Source: B120-G9 sp034659895 | Lineage (GTDB): Bacteria > Zixibacteria > MSB-5A5 > GN15 > FEB-12 | Length of the DNA stretch: 12,012 nucleotides | NCBI GenBank assembly: GCA_034659895.1 | Contig: JAYEIF010000153.1 | Coordinates: 1 to 12,012, forward strand | Direction: 5' to 3' | Part shown: positions 6,721-12,012 of the stretch, one piece after another | Layout of the letters: the number at the start of each line of letters is the position of its first letter | Numbering within the stretch: position 1 is the first letter of the stretch | Notes under the pieces: model-generated | What the model saw: the letters and a program-made list of their open reading frames with translations, nothing else | Told to the model about the DNA's origin: nothing | The model's database searches: none | Made by a program: the position numbers and the translations under genes

Positions 6721-7404
6721 ATGAAAGAAATTTCACTAACAGCCAACGAGCGTGAAAATATTGGCAAAGGTTTTGCCCGAAGGGCACGAGTAGCTGGTAA
6801 TATACCGGGGGTTGTTTATGGCCCTGAGATTGCACCGATCGCTATTGCGATCGATAAACATGAGTTCAGAGAAGCATGGAAATCCGCTACCAGTAATAGT
6901 ATTTTTAACTTGAATGTAAATGGCAAGAAAAACAAAGTGGTCCTGCGCGAAATTCAGCGCGATCCAGTAACAAGTAAAGTAATTCATCTTGATTTCCATG
7001 CTATTTCCATGACTCGCCCAATCAAAGTAAGAATTCCTATCTCACTTGTTGGAGTTCCAGAAGGAGTTAAAACTGATGGTGGTATCATGCAGACTACTCT
7101 GCGTGAACTGGATATTTATAGCCTGATGAATGATATTCCAGACAAGATTGAAATCGATGTGAGCGATCTGGGAATCGGTGACTCATTACACGTGAGCGAT
7201 CTTGATATAAAAAATGTGACTATTCTTTCTGATTTAGACAGAACAATCGTAGTTATCAGCGCTCCTACTGTTGTCAAAGCTGTTAGCGAAGAAGCAGAAG
7301 AGGGAGAAGAACTCGAGGAAGGCGAAGAAGTTGCTGCTGAAGGTGAAGGTGAAGCTTCGACTGAAGATGAGTCTTCTGAAAGCAAAGATACCAAAAAAGA
7401 ATAA
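6721..7404 (+). CDS. rplY: 50S ribosomal protein L25, long general-stress (Ctc/TL5) form
   Basis: Binds 5S rRNA in the large ribosomal subunit. Residues 1 to about 93 are the L25 5S-binding domain, with RRARVAGNIPGVVYG at 21-34 region and REIQRDPVTSKVIHLDF at 76-92. Residues about 99-185 are the TL5/Ctc C-terminal beta domain. At 227 residues it is the long form, not the 94-residue E. coli type. Residues 189-221 form a very acidic, low-complexity tail (Glu, Asp, Ser, Gly) ending in KDTKKE, a common but variable addition in this family. It follows prs by 41 bases and is the last gene of the cluster, with a strong terminator close behind. The pth gene that often follows rplY is missing here. 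Confidence 0.96.
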   Translation: MKEISLTANERENIGKGFARRARVAGNIPGVVYGPEIAPIAIAIDKHEFREAWKSATSNSIFNLNVNGKKNKVVLREIQRDPVTSKVIHLDFHAISMTRPIKVRIPISLVGVPEGVKTDGGIMQTTLRELDIYSLMNDIPDKIEIDVSDLGIGDSLHVSDLDIKNVTILSDLDRTIVVISAPTVVKAVSEEAEEGEELEEGEEVAAEGEGEASTEDESSESKDTKKE

Positions 7405-7428
7405 TCACATATTCTATCGAAAATGTAT

Positions 7429-7456
7429 AAAACCGCCGATTCCTCGGCGGTTTTTT
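7429..7456 (+). terminator. Intrinsic terminator of the ispE-rplY cluster
   Basis: An 11-bp stem, AAAACCGCCGA (7429-7439) with TCGGCGGTTTT (7444-7454), closes on a four-base loop TTCC and runs into TTTTTT (7451-7456). It starts 25 bases after the rplY stop codon. Strong G-C stem plus U-tract is the standard Rho-independent form. Confidence 0.93.
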
Positions 7457-7629
7457 CTATAAACAAATTATAATCTGTCTGATTTTGTTACGTCTTCGTC
7501 AGGCTGATTCAAAACTGTTCCGAACTACACATATCGTATAAATCTACGAATATTTTCACTACAATTGTTCCAATCATACGAGTTATTGTATCGACATCTC
7601 AAAAGTGATGTCACAGCATACTGGCTAAA

Positions 7630-7653
7630 GCGTTACATCTATACATGTTACGC
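7630..7653. repeat. 24-bp imperfect palindrome
   Basis: The 24 bases centred between 7641 and 7642 read nearly the same on both strands, with 10 of 12 symmetric positions pairing (GCGTTACATCTA against its partner half). It could be a protein-binding site or the stem of an RNA hairpin. Confidence 0.4.
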
Positions 7654-7833
7654 CGACATCTTGTTTGTCGAGTACGAGTCGGTATACATATTGTTACTTT
7701 TATAAACTGTGAGATGTAAAATGTTATCAACCTGAAACTAAGGATTGACGTTGCAAGTGCTTCTTGGGGAATAAGAAGGGTTGAGAAAAAATCTCGATTA
7801 AAGAGAGCCACGCATTACGGTCGAGGTAGTCTC

Positions 7834-7897
7834 GTCGAGTCCGGTATGCAAAAGATTGAGAATGGATTCAGGCAAAACCGGACTCGGCAGTTATTTT
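7834..7897 (+). terminator. Terminator-like long-loop hairpin with T-run, no + strand gene before it
   Basis: CGAGTCCGGT (7836-7845) and ACCGGACTCG (7877-7886) are exact complements; a G-U and a G-C pair extend the stem to 7834/7888. A T-rich tract (TTATTTTTT, 7891-7899 region) follows within a few bases. The loop of 31 bases is long for a terminator. The T-run makes sense only for + strand transcription, yet the nearest + gene already ends in its own terminator. It may therefore end an unannotated RNA. Confidence 0.4.
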
Positions 7898-7949
7898 TTC
7901 CCATTGATTCAGAAACCGAATTGACCCATAGGTATTATCAATAATCACA

Positions 7950-9509
7950 TCAGCCCAAAAGCGAGAATACTCCGGGGAAAAAATCCACTATATCACCTGC
8001 AATCATAGCTCGTTCTGTAAGGTCATCTGCAGCAAAATCACCCGCCATACCGTGAAGATACACTCCACATACAGCCGCATCAATGGCTGACATTCCCTGT
8101 GCAAGAAATGACCCAATAGCTCCGGTCAATACATCACCACTGCCGCCACTGGCCATACCGTTGTTGCCAGTTGGATTTAAGTAACAAAAACCGTCAGGAG
8201 ATGCGACCACCGTTGGGCTACCTTTCAGAACCAATACACAGTTAAGATCCTTGGCTGATTTAATAACAAGCTCTATCCGTTCGTGAATATCATCTGGCAC
8301 CGCTGTGTCGGTGAGGCGCTTGAACTCACCCGGATGTGGCGTAATGACCAACTCAGTGTTATTGGGACGTTGCCTAAGCAGATCTGCTTGGCCAGCGAAA
8401 GCATTTAAACCGTCAGCATCGATAACAGCAGGCCGATTGAGATTGGATAGAATGCGATGAACCAATTCCTTTGTTTCGTGGTGTTGCCCAATTCCAGGAC
8501 CAATAGCTACTGAGTCATGTTCCTCAATCAGCTTTCTAACCTCTCCCAGCCCACGCAGAGCCAAGGCTCCTTTTTTAGCTACATCTGGTAATGGCCATGA
8601 GGTCGCCTCAGTAACAAGTGAAGCAATGATTGGAAGAACAGTTCGCGGGCAGCCAATTTTAACCAGACCACAACCACATCTAAGAGCCGCACTGGCAGAC
8701 AGCGATGCCGCTCCAGTCATGCCTGTGGAACCAGCCAGAACAAATAGCTTGCCAAAATCTCCCTTGTGTCCATCCGGTTTGCGCTCTGGTATTTTCGCCG
8801 ATACCATCGGCGAGGTAATCAATTCTACAGGCAGATCGAACTTGTCGATGACCTCTTCAGGGATACCAATCGGAATTACCCTTACTACACCGGCCAGCTC
8901 TCGTCCCGGCGACACGAAAAGACCACATTTAGGTAATGCCAGCGGAAAACTAAAATCGGCGCGCACCACTGCACCCTCGTATTGACCGATATCAGCATTA
9001 AGACCTGAGGGTATATCAACAGAAATAACTGTGGTATTTCCCTGATTGTTAATGTAATCAATCAGTTCCCCTGTTAAACCACGTGGCGCTCCTTTGAAAC
9101 CTATCCCAAATATGGCATCAATCAGATAGTTACATTCAAGCTGCTCGGGTAAATCATCGACCGACGTAACCTCTTGAAGATTCATACCGATATCGGTTGC
9201 TCTATCGAAGTTGAGTTTTGTCTGCGATGAAAGCTTGTCTATTGGTCCAACGAACAAGACGTTGACATCAGCTCCCATTTCAAAGAGATGACGTCCCACA
9301 ACAAGTCCATCCCCGCCATTATTTCCCTTACCGGAGATGACAGTAACTTTCGCCTTTTCTATACCGACAATAACATTATCAGCTACCCATCGGGCGATAC
9401 CACTACCGGCATTCTCCATTAATTTAGGACCGGGAATACCATAATTGTTGATAGTCTCACTATCGATGCGACGCATCTGTTCTGACGTAACTAATTTCAT
9501 AAAGTTCAC
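7950..9509 (-). CDS. nnr: Bifunctional NAD(P)H-hydrate repair enzyme (epimerase plus ADP/ATP-dependent dehydratase)
   Basis: Repairs NADHX and NADPHX, hydrated dead-end forms of NAD(P)H. The N-terminal YjeF_N domain (about 1-220) epimerises the R and S forms: GKGNNGGDGLVVGRHL near 60-75, DAIFGIGFKG at 131-140, DIPSGLNADIG near 165-175. The C-terminal carbohydrate-kinase-like domain (about 235-515) is the nucleotide-dependent dehydratase: HKGDFGKLFVLAGS at 248-261, HPGE at 392-395, and GMASGGSGDVLTG at 451-463 with catalytic D459. At 519 residues it equals E. coli YjeF (515). N450 stands where many homologues have Pro before GMA. The start is ambiguous: GTG at 9509 overlaps the lon stop (GTGA), while ATG at 9500, three codons later, gives the more usual MKLVTSEQMRRID start. 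Either way it is coupled to lon. Confidence 0.95.
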   Translation of the reverse strand: MNFMKLVTSEQMRRIDSETINNYGIPGPKLMENAGSGIARWVADNVIVGIEKAKVTVISGKGNNGGDGLVVGRHLFEMGADVNVLFVGPIDKLSSQTKLNFDRATDIGMNLQEVTSVDDLPEQLECNYLIDAIFGIGFKGAPRGLTGELIDYINNQGNTTVISVDIPSGLNADIGQYEGAVVRADFSFPLALPKCGLFVSPGRELAGVVRVIPIGIPEEVIDKFDLPVELITSPMVSAKIPERKPDGHKGDFGKLFVLAGSTGMTGAASLSASAALRCGCGLVKIGCPRTVLPIIASLVTEATSWPLPDVAKKGALALRGLGEVRKLIEEHDSVAIGPGIGQHHETKELVHRILSNLNRPAVIDADGLNAFAGQADLLRQRPNNTELVITPHPGEFKRLTDTAVPDDIHERIELVIKSAKDLNCVLVLKGSPTVVASPDGFCYLNPTGNNGMASGGSGDVLTGAIGSFLAQGMSAIDAAVCGVYLHGMAGDFAADDLTERAMIAGDIVDFFPGVFSLLG

Positions 9510-11920
9510 TTCTTCAATGATTTCCTGCCCTTTCGAGATCGGGCACTGCTTTTATTTTTATCGGAGTTTTTAGATTCTGTTCTGGACAGCGCAAATTTTA
9601 CCGACGGAAGCAATTCTGAGAAAAACTTTAGTTTGATACTTTTCTTTATCTCTGCAGGTAGTTCTTTTGTATCCTTACGGTTGTCCTCCGGTAACATTAC
9701 TACCTTTATTCCGGCTCGATACGCCGCAAGCAGTTTCTCTTTGAGTCCTCCAATAGGCAGGATTGTCCCACGCAGAGTAATTTCGCCAGTCATAGTAAGG
9801 TAGGGTTTCACCGGTTTGCCAATCAATAGTGATACCAATGCAACCACCATCGTAATACCGGCGGATGGACCATCCTTGGGTGTGGCTCCAGCCGGAACAT
9901 GAATATGTATCTCGTGATTTTCAAAGATGCTTGGATCAATTTTCAGTTCCTTGCAATTGGAACGAATAAATGATAATGCTGTTTGCGCGGATTCTTTCAT
10001 AACATCACCGAGTTGCCCTGTTAGGGTAAGCTTATTTTCTCCTTGCATTAATGTAGCTTCAACAAAAAGCAGTTCACCTCCAACAGATGTGTAAGCCAGT
10101 CCCGGCACAACCCCCACCAATCCCTGCCGACTTAGTACTTCACGTACAAATTTCTCAGGTCCAAGTAACTTTGGGATATCTTTTCCTACCACATTTATTT
10201 TTTTTCGTCCTCCGTTGGCTACTTTACGGGCAGCCTTGCGAGTTACTGAGGCAATCTCTCGCTCTAAATTACGCAGACCAGCCTCGCGGGTATAGCCGTC
10301 AATAATAGACTTGATAGCTGAATCCGCCAGAGTAAGGTTTTTACTAGTTAAACCATGATTGTCGAGCTGTTTTGGAATCAAGTGTCTCCGCGCTATAGCC
10401 AGTTTCTCCAAATCAGTATATCCCGGAAGACGGATTGTTTCCATACGATCACGCAGAACCGGCGGAATTGGTTCCAACCAGTTAGCTGTGGTTATGAACA
10501 TCACCTTTGACAAATCAAATGGTATCTCAAGGTAGTGGTCGGAGAAACTGTCATTCTGCTCCGGATCAAGTACTTCCAGCAGCGCCGATGATGGATCGCC
10601 GCGGAAATCAGATCCAAGTTTATCCACCTCATCAAGCATGATAACCGGATTATTTGACCCGCAACGCTTGATAGAATGGATAATGCGTCCCGGCATAGCT
10701 CCAATATAGGTCCGACGATGCCCTTTTATTTCAGCTTCATCGCGCATTCCACCAAGTGAAACCCTTGCAAACTCCCGGCTCATAGCGCGTGCGATTGACT
10801 TGCCAAGTGATGTTTTGCCAACACCCGGAGGACCAACAAAGCACAAAATCGGCCCCTTAATATCTGCTTTAAGTTTACGGACAGCAAGGTGCTCCAGTAT
10901 GCGATCTTTCACTTTTTCAAGATCGAAATGATCCTCGTCGAGTATTTTCTTTGCTCGTTTTAAGTCAAGCTTATCTTCAGTGGACTTATTCCATGGAAGA
11001 GTTACTACAATATCAAGATAGGTCCGCGCAACAGTATACTCAGCCGATGAAGGATTCATGTGCGACAGACGATCGAGTTCTTTGTGAGCCACCTGCTCAG
11101 CATATTCAGGCATTTCAGCTTTTTGAATACGGGACTCAAATTCGTCCAGTTCAGAGGTTTCATCTCCTCCGCCGAGTTCCTTCCTGATGGCTTTCATCTG
11201 TTCTCGCAAAATATAGTCTCTCTGCGATTTACCAAGTTCACTTGCCGCTTGAGCCTGAATCTTATGCGATAACTCAAGTACCTCAATTTCTTTAAGGATC
11301 ATTGAATAGAGTTTAGTCATGCGCTGGTAAACATCAGCTTCAGCCAAAAGTTGCTGTTTTTGTATCATAGATATATTCAGATTCGATGTTACATAATCAG
11401 CCAGCTTGGATGGTGTGTCTTGATTGACGACAGAGAGATGAAACTCCTCGGTCAGGTATGGCGCCATTTCGGACAATGACTTAGTCCTCTCGAGAATGCT
11501 GCGTTGGAGTGCCTCCATCTTTACAGTTTCACGCACAGTCTCCTTTATTTCCTCGACCTCGGCCATCATCAACTTGTTTGAACCAGTAAATCTAAGGATG
11601 CGAATTCGACTGAGTCCCTGAATAAGAAACCTAACGGTTCCATCGGGGAAACGAAGCATTTTAAGAATACTGCCGGAACACCCAACATCATACAGGTCTT
11701 CAGGTTCTGGGTTATTTTGCTCTGGGTCTTTCTGAAGAAACAGACCAATTCGTGATCCGCGCATAAGGGCATCATCCACAAGACGAGCCTGATCTGTGTC
11801 CTGAATCATCAACGGAACAACCAAATATGGGAAAACCAGCGTTTCCTTCAACGGAAGTACTGGCAATACACGCGAGTCTATTATCTGCAATTTCTGTTTT
11901 TCATTTGTAGTATCAATCAC
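9506..11920 (-). CDS. lon: ATP-dependent Lon protease
   Basis: Cytosolic AAA+ serine protease that degrades misfolded and short-lived regulatory proteins. The N-terminal substrate-binding domain spans about 17-210 (VLPVLPLKETLVFPYLVVPL at 18-37). The ATPase has Walker A GPPGVGKT at 363-370 and Walker B VIMLDE at 426-431. The proteolytic domain has S686 in PKDGPSAG and K729 in GGLKEK, the Ser-Lys dyad, spaced 43 residues apart as in E. coli. At 804 residues it is typical. The last 26 residues (779-804) are a basic Lys/Arg/Ser-rich tail absent from E. coli Lon. The start is GTG at 11920, preceded by GAGAGGG four bases away. The gene overlaps nnr by four bases, so the two form an operon. No CIRCE element is seen upstream. 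Confidence 0.97.
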   Translation of the reverse strand: MIDTTNEKQKLQIIDSRVLPVLPLKETLVFPYLVVPLMIQDTDQARLVDDALMRGSRIGLFLQKDPEQNNPEPEDLYDVGCSGSILKMLRFPDGTVRFLIQGLSRIRILRFTGSNKLMMAEVEEIKETVRETVKMEALQRSILERTKSLSEMAPYLTEEFHLSVVNQDTPSKLADYVTSNLNISMIQKQQLLAEADVYQRMTKLYSMILKEIEVLELSHKIQAQAASELGKSQRDYILREQMKAIRKELGGGDETSELDEFESRIQKAEMPEYAEQVAHKELDRLSHMNPSSAEYTVARTYLDIVVTLPWNKSTEDKLDLKRAKKILDEDHFDLEKVKDRILEHLAVRKLKADIKGPILCFVGPPGVGKTSLGKSIARAMSREFARVSLGGMRDEAEIKGHRRTYIGAMPGRIIHSIKRCGSNNPVIMLDEVDKLGSDFRGDPSSALLEVLDPEQNDSFSDHYLEIPFDLSKVMFITTANWLEPIPPVLRDRMETIRLPGYTDLEKLAIARRHLIPKQLDNHGLTSKNLTLADSAIKSIIDGYTREAGLRNLEREIASVTRKAARKVANGGRKKINVVGKDIPKLLGPEKFVREVLSRQGLVGVVPGLAYTSVGGELLFVEATLMQGENKLTLTGQLGDVMKESAQTALSFIRSNCKELKIDPSIFENHEIHIHVPAGATPKDGPSAGITMVVALVSLLIGKPVKPYLTMTGEITLRGTILPIGGLKEKLLAAYRAGIKVVMLPEDNRKDTKELPAEIKKSIKLKFFSELLPSVKFALSRTESKNSDKNKSSARSRKGRKSLKK

Positions 11921-11965
11921 GTTTCCCTCTCATGTCGAGAATAGTAACGAAATGTTCTTTTTATC

Positions 11966-11994
11966 AGTATCGGCAATCATTTTTAACATATCAA
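11966..11994 (-). promoter_or_regulatory. Candidate sigma70-type promoter of lon-nnr
   Basis: On the minus strand, TTGATA (complement of 11989-11994) and GATACT (complement of 11966-11971) match the -35 and -10 consensus at 5 of 6 and 4 of 6 positions with a 17-base spacer. Transcription would start near 11959, about 39 bases before the lon GTG. Consensus matching only. Confidence 0.4.
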
Positions 11995-12012
11995 CAACAG
12001 ATATAATAACCT

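Larger units (their letters stand above)
7457..7949. other. Gene-free region with dense dyad symmetry; possible small RNA
   Basis: About 490 bases without a credible protein gene, between the rplY terminator and the end of nnr. It holds repeated complementary motifs: GACATC (7593-7598 and 7655-7660) with GATGTC (7607-7612), which permit alternative pairings; CGACA/TGTCG (7654-7658, 7666-7670); CTTCTT/AAGAAG (7760-7765, 7773-7778); and a 12-bp stem followed by a T-run at 7834-7897. I do not recognise 6S RNA, 4.5S RNA, RNase P RNA, tmRNA or a known riboswitch. A TATAAT at 7469-7474 has no suitable -35, so no clear promoter is identified. Function unknown. Confidence 0.45.

Noticed and set aside
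7611..7811. 66-residue minus-strand reading frame in the gene-free region
   Set aside because: It has no conserved motif, no clear Shine-Dalgarno and an odd composition. The dyads in this region argue more for RNA than for protein, though a small gene cannot be fully excluded.
7457..7949. Known housekeeping RNAs (6S, 4.5S/SRP, RNase P, tmRNA) in the gene-free region
   Set aside because: None of the conserved sequence signatures of these RNAs that I know is visible here. A covariance-model search would be decisive.
8626..8985. 119-residue plus-strand reading frame opposite nnr
   Set aside because: It lies inside the conserved nnr gene and its Pro/Arg/Ser-rich composition is typical of an antisense shadow.
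9526..9545. TGCCC/GGGCA stem near the end of lon, just before nnr
   Set aside because: Only five base pairs inside coding sequence with no T-run, so it is too weak to call a terminator or regulatory element.
11914..11934. Six-codon ATG reading frame overlapping the lon GTG start
   Set aside because: The ATG upstream of lon gives MRGKRD then a stop out of frame. Its ATG sits right before the Shine-Dalgarno, and such short frames occur by chance.
11921..12012. CIRCE-type heat-shock operator upstream of lon
   Set aside because: The TTAGCACTC-N9-GAGTGCTAA pattern is not present in the visible upstream sequence.
1..12012. CRISPR arrays, insertion sequences, phage genes, toxin-antitoxin or defence genes
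   Set aside because: No spaced direct-repeat array, transposase, integrase or recognised defence protein was found on either strand. Apart from the non-coding points above, the window is housekeeping.

Overview
The window looks like a stretch of chromosome from a Gram-negative-type bacterium with moderately AT-rich DNA (G+C low to mid 40s by eye). Almost every gene is a recognisable housekeeping gene with its active-site motifs intact. The order ispE-spoVG-tRNA-Gln-prs-rplY resembles clusters known from Firmicutes (ispE...spoVG-glmU-prs-ctc-pth) and from deltaproteobacteria (ispE-tRNA-Gln-prs-rplY-pth). The AcnA/IRP-type aconitase and the archaeal-type ornithine cyclodeaminase do not fix a phylum. 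A deltaproteobacterium or a candidate phylum near the FCB/Zixibacteria group would fit, but this is inference only.

Layout, left to right. Positions 1-117 are a leader with a TATAAT box and a perfect 9-bp dyad. At 118-1323 (+) is an archaeal-type ornithine cyclodeaminase (LOR/SDH family). At 1324-1467, between convergent genes, lie nested inverted repeats. At 1468-4146 (-) is aconitase acnA. At 4147-4353 is an AT-rich divergent promoter region. From 4354 to 7404 (+) runs a tight cluster: ispE, spoVG (GTG start), tRNA-Gln(UUG), prs and rplY, closed by a strong intrinsic terminator at 7429-7456. At 7457-7949 is a gene-free stretch of about 490 bases rich in dyads, ending in a terminator-like hairpin; it may encode a small RNA. 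At 7950-11920 (-) is a two-gene operon, lon followed by nnr, whose start and stop codons overlap (GTGA). A fair promoter candidate for lon lies at 11966-11994.

How the genes fit together. The ispE cluster joins isoprenoid precursor synthesis (MEP pathway), an RNA/DNA-binding regulator (SpoVG), glutamine tRNA, PRPP synthesis and 5S rRNA-binding protein L25, a growth-linked set. Lon and Nnr are both quality-control functions, for proteins and for damaged NAD(P)H respectively. Aconitase and ornithine cyclodeaminase belong to central carbon and arginine/proline metabolism. I see no mobile element, CRISPR array, phage gene or obvious new multi-gene system. The points most worth a second look are non-coding: the dyad over the ornithine cyclodeaminase start region, the nested repeats at 1324-1443, and the structured gene-free region at 7457-7949. 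Some substitutions at conserved positions in Prs are also worth checking.
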